From GCA-2717185 sp964386465 (GTDB lineage Bacteria > Pseudomonadota > Alphaproteobacteria > UBA8366 > GCA-2717185): DNA of 28,052 nt. This document shows, piece after piece, positions 1-7,390 of this stretch. The translations under genes and the position numbers were made by a program. The notes under the pieces were generated by a model. It was not told the DNA's origin, made no database searches, and saw only the letters and a list, made by a program, of their open reading frames with translations. Location of the stretch: assembly GCA_964386465.1 (NCBI GenBank), contig CAYLTU010000039.1:1-28052 (forward strand). Reading direction: 5' to 3'. Each line of letters begins with the position of its first letter. Positions within the stretch are counted from its first letter, which is position 1.

Positions 1-104
1 ACGATCACGGAAGTCTTGTGAACGGTCCCTGATATCCGGAACAGGTTCGGGCCATACCCTGCGATGACCTGTCGGTCGCCCGGGATGGCCGGCGTTATCT
101 CCAA
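1..104 (-). CDS. Mth938-like (DUF498/NDUFAF3 family) protein, N-terminal fragment
   Basis: Reading the minus strand after the secF stop gives an open frame that starts MEITPAIPGDRQVIAGYG and continues NLFRISGTVHKTSVI to the window edge. This is the N-terminal signature of Mth938-domain proteins (an 'I.ADRQVI.GYG..GFRISG' pattern). About 34 codons are present and the rest lies outside the window. The start is probably the TTG at 104; no ATG is available in frame and the ribosome site is weak, so the start is uncertain. In alphaproteobacteria this gene usually follows secF. Its mitochondrial relative NDUFAF3 is a complex I assembly factor. The function here is inferred from family and position; the match rests on a short stretch. 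Confidence 0.62.
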   Translation of the reverse strand, partial: MEITPAIPGDRQVIAGYGPNLFRISGTVHKTSVI

Positions 105-111
105 GACCGGG

Positions 112-1053
112 TTACGACGAAGGCGCGCTGTCCGGCACGCCGTCGGCCTCGTCTTCGCCGCCGCGTTGCGGGCGGATGTAGAGCAGGAACGGCACCGCCA
201 GCGCGATCGAGGAATAGGTCCCGATCAGCACGCCCCAGATCAGCGCGATGCTGAAGCCGCGGATGACCTCGCCGCCGAAGAAATACAGCGCCAGCAGGGC
301 CAAAAGCGTCGTCACGCTGGTCACGACCGTGCGGGACAGGGTCTGGTTGATCGAAATGTTGAACAACTCGTCATACGCCATCTTCTTGTATCGCCGCATG
401 TTCTCGCGCACGCGGTCGTAAACGACGACGGTATCGTTGATCGAATAACCCGCGATGGTCAGGATCGCCGCGACCGTAGCCAGATTGAATTCAAGCTGCA
501 GCAGCGCGAACAACCCGACGGTCGTAATGACATCGTGCACCAGCGCAATGACCGCGCCGACGCCGAACTGCCATTCGAACCGGAACCAGATGTAAAGCAG
601 GATGGCGCCGATGGCCGACAGCACGGCCCAGGCCGCCGCCTCCCGCAGTTCCGCACCGACCGTTGGGCCGACGAATTCCGTCCGGCGATACTCCACAACC
701 CGCGATCCCAGCGATTCCTTTACCTTGTTGATCGCAACCTGCTGAGCCTTTTCATCGCCCTCTTGTTTCTGGATTCGAATGAGGATGTCATCCGGCGCAC
801 CGAATTCCTGTAGGGTAATCTCTCCCAACCCTAAACTGCTCATATCGCCGCGCAATTCCGCCAGGTTCGCCGGGCCATCGGTTTTTGCTTCGATCAAGAT
901 ACCGCCCAGGAAGTCGATCCCGAGATTAAGCCCCTGGCTGGAAAAAATGCCAACCGATCCGATGACGAGGAAAGCGGAAACCGCAAACGCAATCAGCCGC
1001 TTGCTGATAAATTGAACGTTCGTATTTTCGGGAACCAGTTTAAGAAGCTTCAT
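112..1053 (-). CDS. secF: Protein translocase subunit SecF
   Basis: SecF is the RND-type partner of SecD. With SecD and YajC it forms the inner-membrane complex that uses the proton gradient to help SecYEG-driven export. The 313-residue length is normal. Visible hallmarks are an N-terminal membrane segment (about residues 17-37), the periplasmic LGIDFLGG motif, VGPTVGAELREAA at the start of the membrane bundle, and the transmembrane motif VALVHD-like 'ALVHDVITT' followed by AGYSINDTVVVYDRVREN. The C-terminus is short and charged. The ATG start is preceded by AAGGAG eight bases upstream, and that ribosome site overlaps the secD TAA stop, so the two genes are translationally coupled (12-nt gap). 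Confidence 0.97.
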   Translation of the reverse strand: MKLLKLVPENTNVQFISKRLIAFAVSAFLVIGSVGIFSSQGLNLGIDFLGGILIEAKTDGPANLAELRGDMSSLGLGEITLQEFGAPDDILIRIQKQEGDEKAQQVAINKVKESLGSRVVEYRRTEFVGPTVGAELREAAAWAVLSAIGAILLYIWFRFEWQFGVGAVIALVHDVITTVGLFALLQLEFNLATVAAILTIAGYSINDTVVVYDRVRENMRRYKKMAYDELFNISINQTLSRTVVTSVTTLLALLALYFFGGEVIRGFSIALIWGVLIGTYSSIALAVPFLLYIRPQRGGEDEADGVPDSAPSS

Positions 1054-1065
1054 CCAGCCATCTCC

Positions 1066-2667
1066 TTAAACCGGCAGCACTTGCGGCCGGGCGCGGCGCA
1101 ACCAAAGAACGATGAACAACCGCGTCACCATCACCGCCGTGAACATCGACGTGACCAAGCCGATGCTCAAGGTGACCGCGAAACCCTTGATCGGGCCGGT
1201 TCCGAAAGCGTACAGCAGCACCGCCGCTATCAACGTTGTCACGTTGGCATCGATGATCGTTGTCAGCGCGCGGCGATACCCGGAATCGACGGCTGAAATC
1301 GGTGTCCGGCCGTTACGAACTTCCTCGCGTATTCGCTCGAAGATCAGCACGTTGGCATCGACCGCCATACCGATGGTCAGAACGATCCCGGCGATGCCCG
1401 GCAGCGTGAGCGTCGCCTGGATGATCGACAGCAGGGCCATGATCAGCGCTATGTTAAAGAACAACGCGACATTCGCGAGGATTCCGAATAATCCGTAGGA
1501 CACGATCATAAAGGCAAGCACCAGGATCATGCCGATAATGCTGGCGATCTTGCCTGCCTCGATCGAATCGCGGCCGAGACCCGGCCCGACGGTGCGTTCC
1601 TCCAGGATCGTCAATGGCGCCGGAAGCGCGCCGGCGCGTAACAGCAAGGACAGCTCATTCGTCTCCACAATCGAGAATGACCCGGTGATAATGCCGCTCC
1701 CACCGACAATCGCGGATTGGATTGTCGGCGCGCTGATGATCTTACCGTCAAGGACGATTGCCAGGCGGCGGTTGACATTCTTGCTGGTCGCCTCGCCGAA
1801 TTTTTTGCCGCCAATGGCATCGAAGCGAAAGCTCACCGAAGGACGGTTATTCTGATCGAAGCTGGGCTGCGCATCGACAAGATGCTCGCCGCTGACGCGC
1901 ACCTGCCGTTCGACTCGATATTTTATCGGCTGTCCATTGCTGCCCAACTCGTCCGATGGCAACAGCATCGAGCTTCCCCGGCCGGCCCCGCTAGACTGGT
2001 CGAGCAAATGAAAGGTCATCTTGGCGACCTTGCCGATCTTCTTTTTGATTTCTTCCGGATCTTCCTCACCCGGCACCTGCACTAGAATCCGCGTACGGCC
2101 CTGTTGCTGGATGATCGGTTCCTTTGTGCCGTCCTCATCGATACGCCGGCGTACGATTTCGATCGATTGCTCGACCGCACGGTTGCTGATCCCGCGTATC
2201 GCCTCTTCGGTGAGTGTCAGTTTAAAAGCGCCGGCGGCGTCGTTCGTGATCTCGACTTCCTGCTCTGGCGCCCCAAGCGGCGAGATTGTGGTCGCCTGAA
2301 ATTGAGCCTCGAGCTCGCCTTTGATGTTATCGATGTGCGCCGCGTTCTTGAGCCGGAGAACGACGCTGTTTCTCTCGACTTTCAACGCGGTGTAATAGAT
2401 GCCCGACTTGCGCAACGGCCGCATCATTTGCCGCGTCGCGTCCTTCATCGATTCGAGCCGTTCCTTCACCACCGTATCGATTTCGACCTTGAGCAGCAGA
2501 TGCGCGCCGCCGCGCAGATCGAGGCCCAAATTGATCTGTTCCCCGGGCAGCCATGACGGTACGTCGGCGAAAACATCTTCGTCGAAGAAGTTCGGCGTCG
2601 CGTACAGCACGCCCAACGCGCAGACGACCGCGATCAGGATCTTGTTCCAATTCGCTATCTGGATCAT
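1066..2667 (-). CDS. secD: Protein translocase subunit SecD
   Basis: SecD is the large RND-like subunit of the SecDF-YajC complex and acts at the periplasmic face late in protein export. The 533 residues include an N-terminal membrane helix (about 8-26), the LGLDLRGGAHLLLKV motif near residue 50, a large periplasmic domain, VGPGLGRDSIEAG where the membrane bundle begins, and the conserved GMAVDANVLIFERIREE segment in the C-terminal transmembrane domain. It lies 31 nt after yajC and 12 nt before secF. The ribosome site is weak, but the ATG start agrees with the family N-terminus. No abnormality is seen. Confidence 0.97.
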   Translation of the reverse strand: MIQIANWNKILIAVVCALGVLYATPNFFDEDVFADVPSWLPGEQINLGLDLRGGAHLLLKVEIDTVVKERLESMKDATRQMMRPLRKSGIYYTALKVERNSVVLRLKNAAHIDNIKGELEAQFQATTISPLGAPEQEVEITNDAAGAFKLTLTEEAIRGISNRAVEQSIEIVRRRIDEDGTKEPIIQQQGRTRILVQVPGEEDPEEIKKKIGKVAKMTFHLLDQSSGAGRGSSMLLPSDELGSNGQPIKYRVERQVRVSGEHLVDAQPSFDQNNRPSVSFRFDAIGGKKFGEATSKNVNRRLAIVLDGKIISAPTIQSAIVGGSGIITGSFSIVETNELSLLLRAGALPAPLTILEERTVGPGLGRDSIEAGKIASIIGMILVLAFMIVSYGLFGILANVALFFNIALIMALLSIIQATLTLPGIAGIVLTIGMAVDANVLIFERIREEVRNGRTPISAVDSGYRRALTTIIDANVTTLIAAVLLYAFGTGPIKGFAVTLSIGLVTSMFTAVMVTRLFIVLWLRRARPQVLPV

Positions 2668-2698
2668 GAACCCGGTACCGTTCGCCGTCCTGAGGGAC

Positions 2699-3100
2699 CT
2701 ATTTCCTGCCCATCAGTTTGCCGAGCAATCCGCCGCCGCCGTCATTTGCGGGTGCGCCGGCGGGCGCGGCCTGCCCGGTTGCGGGATCACGCTGGGTGAG
2801 AAGCGTCGAGATGGTTCCGCGGGAGATCTTGATACGGACGCCCTCGGCGATCTCCACCATGACTTCCGCTTCGTTCAACACCTTGGTGACGGTGCCAAAG
2901 ACGCCGCCGCCCGTGACGATTTTGTCGCCGCGGCGAAGGTTCCCGATCATTTGCGTGTGGGTTTTCATCTTCTTCTGCTGCGGTCGGATCAGCAGAAAAT
3001 AGAAAACAGCGAAGATAAGAACCAACGGCAGCATCGCGGTGAAGATATCGCCGCCGCCGCCTCCACCCCCAGCCTGCGCCCAGGCCGTCGAAATAAACAT
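2699..3100 (-). CDS. yajC: Preprotein translocase subunit YajC
   Basis: YajC is a small single-span membrane protein of the SecDF-YajC complex. The 133 residues comprise a short N-terminal stretch (MFISTAWAQ), a run of seven glycines, a hydrophobic helix (about residues 19-38) ending in the family motif FLLIRPQQKKMK, a conserved cytoplasmic domain with GDKIVTGGGVFGTV, and a glycine-rich tail. The ATG at 3100 is chosen because GGGAGG lies about six bases upstream. A longer in-frame TTG start at 3115 would bury that site. It is the first gene of yajC-secD-secF and is divergent from the ATPase gene at 3249. Confidence 0.95.
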   Translation of the reverse strand: MFISTAWAQAGGGGGGGDIFTAMLPLVLIFAVFYFLLIRPQQKKMKTHTQMIGNLRRGDKIVTGGGVFGTVTKVLNEAEVMVEIAEGVRIKISRGTISTLLTQRDPATGQAAPAGAPANDGGGGLLGKLMGRK

Positions 3101-3142
3101 GGGAACCTCCCTCAACTGCCGCGAAAACTGTGCGGACGGCGG

Positions 3143-3170
3143 AATATAGCCGCCCAGCGCACAATTGCAA
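3143..3170 (-). promoter_or_regulatory. Probable sigma70-type promoter of yajC-secD-secF
   Basis: On the minus strand TTGCAA (3170-3165) is separated by 16 nt from TATATT (3148-3143). This gives a predicted start near 3136 and a leader of about 35 nt before the yajC ATG. The call rests on sequence match and position only. Confidence 0.5.
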
Positions 3171-3185
3171 TCACGCGATCCCTAT

Positions 3186-3214
3186 TTGACCGCTGCCGTG
3201 CATATGGTTAGGTT
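3186..3214 (+). promoter_or_regulatory. Possible promoter of the DUF815 ATPase gene
   Basis: TTGACC (3186-3191) is followed after 17 nt by TAGGTT (3209-3214), about 34 nt before the ATG at 3249. The -35 box is good and the -10 box is poor (3/6). It faces away from the yajC promoter. Confidence 0.32.
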
Positions 3215-3248
3215 CCGCGCCGCAAAAAAGTGCCAAATCGAGATTTTC

Positions 3249-4045
3249 ATGGCGAAAGAGGACATCAAGGAACTGCTCGGCCGGATCGCGGACAGCCTGG
3301 AGCGACTCGCCCCGGCGTCGGCGCCGCGCACCGACCTTGGCGCGGCGGACGCCTTCGTGTGGCACGCGGAACGCGAACATCTCGAACCCGTGACGAACGT
3401 CAACCGCCTCGATCTGGATCTGTTGCAAGGCATCGACCAGCAGCGCGACACGCTCTACGAAAACACGATGCGTTTCGCCGAAAGTCTGCCGGCCAACAAT
3501 GCGCTGCTGTGGGGCGCCAGGGGCTGCGGCAAAAGCTCCTTGGTCAAGGCCGTCCATGGCGACATCATCGCCAAAAACCCTGGCATCGTCGCGCTGGTGG
3601 AAATTCACCGCGAGGACATTCCCACCCTGCCGCGACTGCTTTCCTTCCTGCGGGAATCGGATCGGCGCACGATCCTCTATTGCGACGATCTCTCCTTCGA
3701 CGACGGCGACGCGAGCTACAAATCGCTGAAAGCGATACTCGAAGGCGGAATCGAAGGCAGGCCGGACAACGTCATATTCTACGCCACCTCGAATCGCCGG
3801 CATCTGATGCCGCGAAACATGATCGAAAACGAGCGCTCCACCGCGATCAACCCGTCGGAAGCGGTCGAGGAAAAAGTCTCCCTGTCGGACCGGTTCGGCC
3901 TGTGGCTGGGGTTCCACAATTGCGACCAGGACACCTTCTTCGCCATGATCGCGGGTTATGTCGCGCATTACGGGCTTGAGATCGAAGAAGCCGACTGGCG
4001 GGCACAGGCCGTCGAATGGTCGGTCACGCGCGGCGCCCGCTCCGG
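3249..4045 (+). CDS. DUF815-family AAA ATPase, 3' end lost in assembly gap
   Basis: This is a soluble P-loop ATPase of the DUF815 family. Residues 1-60 are an N-terminal region opening MAKEDIKELLGRIADSLERL. The Walker A motif GARGCGKSS is at about 89-97, the Walker B-like TILYCDDLSF at about 141-150, and the sensor segment ATSNRRHL at about 179-186. SLSDRFGLWLGF follows near 211. A total of 265 codons are visible before the Ns. The family usually runs to about 290 residues, so only the last 20-30 are missing. The ATG at 3249 is preferred over the TTG at 3165 because it gives the family N-terminus. The biological role of DUF815 ATPases is not established. The gene is commonly found beside yajC in alphaproteobacteria, divergently transcribed as here. 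Confidence 0.88.
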
Positions 4046-4145
4046 NNNNNNNNNNNNNNNNNNNNNNNNNNNNNNNNNNNNNNNNNNNNNNNNNNNNNNN
4101 NNNNNNNNNNNNNNNNNNNNNNNNNNNNNNNNNNNNNNNNNNNNN
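4046..4145. other. Assembly gap (100 N)
   Basis: Exactly 100 Ns lie here, the usual placeholder for a scaffold gap of unknown length. Two convergent genes run into it: the ATPase from the left and the PIN toxin from the right. Both lose their 3' ends, and anything else in the gap is invisible. Confidence 0.95.
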
Positions 4146-4549
4146 TCGATTAAGCTCAAACCGCAATCCTCGAAATCTTTGATGTTGCGCGTCGCCAGTG
4201 CGAATTTATTCAGCCGTGCGATCGAGGCGATCTGACCGTCGGGAACACTCATCGGGCGTCCAATCGAACGCCTGTAACCCATCACCTCTCCATATATCCA
4301 GGCGGCCACGTCGTCGAAGTTAAGGACGCGCGAATGAAATCCGGTATCGATAAAGCGATCGAAGTTAACAGCAAGATTTCGGCGCCGCCTTCCTTCCGGA
4401 AGCACGTTTATGCCGAATGAGATTTCCGCGATGCTGACAGCCGTGACGAATAATAACGCTGGGTCCCGGTCGTTCAGCCAATTGAGTACAGCGCGAGACG
4501 GCGCGACCCTCATCGCTTCGGACACGACGTTCGTGTCGATGATGATCAC
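4146..4549 (-). CDS. FitB/VapC-type PIN-domain toxin, C-terminus cut by gap
   Basis: This is a PIN-domain ribonuclease, the toxin half of a type II toxin-antitoxin pair. All of the acidic positions expected for metal binding are visible: D5 in MIIIDTNVVSE, E42 in AEISFG, D104 in VPDGQIA, and D125 in TRNIKDFE. The spacing and the conserved ATRNIKDF segment match the FitB branch of the VapC family, which cleaves RNA (tRNAs are frequent targets of VapC proteins). The 134 residues visible are close to the usual 135-145, so only a few codons are lost. The ATG overlaps the antitoxin TGA as ATGA. The RNA target cannot be predicted. Confidence 0.9.
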
Positions 4550-4779
4550 TCCAAAATTTCCACAGCCTCATGCGGCTCACGGACGGGCAAGTCAAAATCG
4601 GCACCGTTCTTCGCCCCGAAAAGAGCCATCGCCAAATCACCGATGCGCTCGGTCGCGGCAACGGTGCGTTTCAATATCTGCCGTGCTTCCTCTTCCATGG
4701 ATACACCGTGTTTCGCTGCGCGGATCCGCAACAAGGCGACCGTCTCGTCATCCAATTTTCGGACACTGATACTGGCCAA
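4546..4779 (-). CDS. FitA-type ribbon-helix-helix antitoxin
   Basis: This is the antitoxin partner of the adjacent PIN toxin. The N-terminus (MASISVRKLDD pattern, with V and R on the first strand) and AAKHGVSMEEEARQIL are the ribbon-helix-helix DNA-binding fold typical of FitA. The remaining 35 or so residues would wrap the toxin. I choose the TTG at 4779, giving 77 residues, because GGAAG lies eight bases upstream and the result aligns with the usual FitA start; a TTG at 4794 or GTG at 4788 is possible. The stop overlaps the toxin start by 4 nt. Autorepression is expected through the palindrome just upstream. Confidence 0.85.
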   Translation of the reverse strand: MASISVRKLDDETVALLRIRAAKHGVSMEEEARQILKRTVAATERIGDLAMALFGAKNGADFDLPVREPHEAVEILE

Positions 4780-4806
4780 CGTCTTCACTTCCAATCGATT
4801 GCGAGA

Positions 4807-4845
4807 TTGCCATCACATGCTAGCAACGCCAGCACGTGATGGCAA
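4807..4845 (-). promoter_or_regulatory. Operator palindrome with embedded promoter for the toxin-antitoxin pair
   Basis: Arms 4807-4821 and 4831-4845 are inverted repeats matching at 14 of 15 positions, with outer arms TTGCCATCAC and GTGATGGCAA perfect. On the minus strand, TTGCCA (4845-4840), a 17-nt spacer and TAGCAT (4822-4817) form a plausible promoter lying wholly inside the palindrome, 27 nt or so of leader before the antitoxin TTG. The half site TGATGGCA differs at one base from the TGATAGCA half site I recall for gonococcal FitAB. Autorepression is an inference. There is no T-run, so it does not look like a terminator of the upstream gene. Confidence 0.65.
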
Positions 4846-4870
4846 ATTGTTTCGACTTGGTTAAGTCTTG

Positions 4871-5929
4871 CTAAGACGACGCCGACAGGGTGGGGAGGAG
4901 TTTCGCCGGGTCGATTGCGCGTTTTCCCTTGCGAACCTCGAAATGGAGCTGCGGCGACGCGACATTACCCGTGCTGCCGACCGTCGCGATGACCTGTCCC
5001 CGGCGAACCGTGTCGCCGCGCGACACCGAAATCGCTTCATTGTGCGCATAGGCGGTCATGTAACCGTTGGCGTGGCGCAGCAGCACCATATTCCCGAATC
5101 CGAGCAGCGCGTTGCCGCTGTAGACGACAATCCCGTTCTCCGCGGCGCGCACGGGCGTCCCGCGCGATGCCGCGATATTGACCCCATCGTTGCGCAACCC
5201 CCTGCCCTTCGGTCCGAAGCGTGACAACAGCCGTCCCCGCACCGGCAGCAGGAAACGGCGCTTCGACAAAGGCGGCGGTTTCGGTACCGCGACCGGCATC
5301 TTGCGCGGCGCCGGGTCTACATTCCGGTTCTTTGCGAACGGTTTTGCTTTGGAAACCTGCTTTGCCGCCGCGGGCTTCCTTGCCGGCGGTGCAAGTGGTG
5401 TTGCCGTCACGATATTGCCGCTCGGCGCGGACGGCTCGACGGAGTCCGGCAGTCGCAGTACGCGGCCGACAACAATCTTATAGGGCGGCGTGATGTCGTT
5501 GAGCTGCACCAGACGGCTCAACGCAACTTCATATCTTCTTGAAATTCCATAGATGGTGTCGCCCGATAGAACGACATGACGACGCGGTTTCGGCAGGCGG
5601 AGCGTGTGTCCGCCACGAAGGACATAGGGCGCCCGCAGGCCGTTCATCGTGATCAAGCCCCGGATCGGCACCTGATAGCGCTGCGACACCGAATAGACGG
5701 TATCGCCCGACCGGACGGTATGAAAAGAAGCCGATCCCGCCGGACCGGACTGTTGAACCGTCGGCCGAGGGCGTACGGACGCGGCTGCGGCCGGCGGTGC
5801 CTTCGTATCCTTGTGCCGTTCGTCATAAAGCACGATCCGTGCCGGCTCGGCACAGCCTGCGACGAACAACAAGGCCGCCGATACAGCCAACGGCGTGAGC
5901 ATACCGATATGGATCTGGCGTTTCGTCAT
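4871..5929 (-). CDS. nlpD: NlpD-like lipoprotein: two LysM domains and a degenerate LytM/M23 domain
   Basis: This is an envelope lipoprotein that binds peptidoglycan. A signal peptide ends in the lipobox VAGC (Cys26). Two LysM domains follow (about 69-112 and 117-160), then a proline/alanine-rich linker and a C-terminal M23/LytM domain (about 226-346). Active M23 enzymes carry HxxxD and HxH zinc ligands. Here the first His and Asp positions are Asn247 and Asn251 (RNDGVNIA), while His296 and His329 remain. That pattern fits non-catalytic LytM factors such as NlpD and EnvC, which activate cell-separation amidases. Its position after surE and pcm is the classic nlpD neighbourhood. It starts 19 nt after pcm. 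No rpoS follows. Confidence 0.88.
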   Translation of the reverse strand: MTKRQIHIGMLTPLAVSAALLFVAGCAEPARIVLYDERHKDTKAPPAAAASVRPRPTVQQSGPAGSASFHTVRSGDTVYSVSQRYQVPIRGLITMNGLRAPYVLRGGHTLRLPKPRRHVVLSGDTIYGISRRYEVALSRLVQLNDITPPYKIVVGRVLRLPDSVEPSAPSGNIVTATPLAPPARKPAAAKQVSKAKPFAKNRNVDPAPRKMPVAVPKPPPLSKRRFLLPVRGRLLSRFGPKGRGLRNDGVNIAASRGTPVRAAENGIVVYSGNALLGFGNMVLLRHANGYMTAYAHNEAISVSRGDTVRRGQVIATVGSTGNVASPQLHFEVRKGKRAIDPAKLLPTLSASS

Positions 5930-5948
5930 GCGTGTCGACGGTCTCGGT

Positions 5949-6614
5949 TCAGACTTCCGCTTGCCCGTTCTGCCTCGGCTCGTCCGGCATACCCGCCACG
6001 AGCGGCAAAAACCGGACCGGCCCGTAATCGTCTACGTCGAACCCGCTTTCGGACCGGATCACTTTGATTATACGCTGTTCGCGTCGCTCGTCGCCGATGG
6101 GAACAACCATGACGCCGCCGACGGCGAGTTGCTCTGTCAATACCGGCGGGAGGTCAATTGCCGCCGCGCTGACAATGATGTGTGTGAACGGAGCCTGCTC
6201 CGGCCAGCCCCGCCCCCCGTCGCCGGCGCGCGTCGTGATGTTGTGGCGGCCATGCGCCTCGAACCGGGATTCCGCCTCCCGCAGCAAATCGCGGTGGCGC
6301 TCTATCGTATAGACCCGCCGGCATAGCTGCGACAGGATCATTGTCTGATACCCCGAGCCGGTCCCGATTTCGAGAACCTTTACCCGGTCGTTCAGATCCA
6401 TCGCCTGCAGCATCTTGGCGACGATCAGCGGCTGGCTGATCGTCTGGCCATGGCTGATGGGGAGGGCTGTATCCTCGTAAGCGCGGTCGCGGAACGCGTC
6501 GGGGACGAACTGGTCGCGCGGCACAGTCTCCATCGCCGCAAGCAACGCGGTATCCAAAATGCCGCCCTGCCGCAGTTCAAGGATCAACCGGATTTTCTTC
6601 GAAGCCGGGATCAT
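5949..6614 (-). CDS. pcm: Protein-L-isoaspartate O-methyltransferase
   Basis: This enzyme methylates isoaspartyl residues in aged proteins using S-adenosylmethionine and so starts their repair. The 221 residues include the N-terminal VPRDQFVP segment, the substrate motif GQTISQP with the conserved serine at 60, and the SAM-binding loop EIGTGSGYQ at about 82-90. The ATG at 6614 is chosen because it overlaps the surE TGA as ATGA and gives the family length. A longer open frame continues upstream inside surE but lacks support. It is the third gene of serS-surE-pcm-nlpD. A second, divergent member of the family lies at 26828. Confidence 0.95.
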   Translation of the reverse strand: MIPASKKIRLILELRQGGILDTALLAAMETVPRDQFVPDAFRDRAYEDTALPISHGQTISQPLIVAKMLQAMDLNDRVKVLEIGTGSGYQTMILSQLCRRVYTIERHRDLLREAESRFEAHGRHNITTRAGDGGRGWPEQAPFTHIIVSAAAIDLPPVLTEQLAVGGVMVVPIGDERREQRIIKVIRSESGFDVDDYGPVRFLPLVAGMPDEPRQNGQAEV

Positions 6615-7390
6615 TGCAGCTTTTTCTTCAGCGTACGCAGCGCCCCGCGGTGGGTCAGGTCCATATGCAGCGGCGTGACTGCGATCTCCCGCCGGTCCAT
6701 CGCCTGGTAGTCGGTGTTGCCCGGACGCTGCTCGCGGCTGACCGCCGGCCCGATCCAGTAGTATTTCAATAGACGCGGATCGACCAGCTCGCGGATTTCG
6801 TATCCTGCCTTGCGGCGCCCCTGGGCCACGACGCTGACCCCGGCGACTTGCTCCGGACTGCAATCCGGAAAATTGACGTTCATGAAGACGTCCGACGACC
6901 AGCCAGCATCGACGAGTCGACGAACGATATCAGGTCCGAACCGGGCCGTCGTCGGCCAATGTGCGACCTTCTCGTCGTTCGTCTGCTGACTCAGCGCAAT
7001 AGCCGGAATCTCCAGGATCGTCGCTTCCATCGCCGCGGCGACCGTGCCCGAATAGGTCACGTCGTCGCCGATATTCGCGCCCCGGTTAACGCCGGACAGC
7101 ACCAGATCCGGCGGATTCTCCGACATCAGCTGGCAGACGGCAAATAACACGCAGTCGGTCGGACTGCCGCTCACCGCGAAACGCTGCTTGCCGAGCTTTC
7201 GCATGCGCAGCGGCTGGGTCAGGGTCAAGGAATGTCCGGCGCCGCTCTGCTCCGTTTCCGGTGCGACGGTCCAGACTTCATTGGCCAGCGATTTGGCAAT
7301 CTTCTCCAGAATTTTCAAACCGGGCGCATTGATGCCGTCGTCGTTGGTGATCAGAATGCGCGCCCGCGACAGATCCATGCCCGCGATCAT
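6611..7390 (-). CDS. surE: 5'-nucleotidase SurE
   Basis: SurE is a metal-dependent phosphatase that hydrolyses nucleoside 5'- and 3'-monophosphates and is linked to stationary-phase survival. The N-terminal motif ILITNDDGINAPG carries the metal ligands Asp17 and Asp18. Ser49 (EQSGAGHS) and Asn102 (SGVNRGANIGDD) complete the site. The 259-residue length is normal. The ATG at 7390 overlaps the serS stop as ATGA, which supports this start over the ATG at 7378. The gene also overlaps pcm by 4 nt. Confidence 0.95.
   Translation of the reverse strand: MIAGMDLSRARILITNDDGINAPGLKILEKIAKSLANEVWTVAPETEQSGAGHSLTLTQPLRMRKLGKQRFAVSGSPTDCVLFAVCQLMSENPPDLVLSGVNRGANIGDDVTYSGTVAAAMEATILEIPAIALSQQTNDEKVAHWPTTARFGPDIVRRLVDAGWSSDVFMNVNFPDCSPEQVAGVSVVAQGRRKAGYEIRELVDPRLLKYYWIGPAVSREQRPGNTDYQAMDRREIAVTPLHMDLTHRGALRTLKKKLQ

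Noticed and set aside
4865..4877. GTCTT-GCT-AAGAC hairpin at the nlpD stop considered as a terminator
   Set aside because: The stem is only five mostly weak pairs and no T-run follows on the minus strand.
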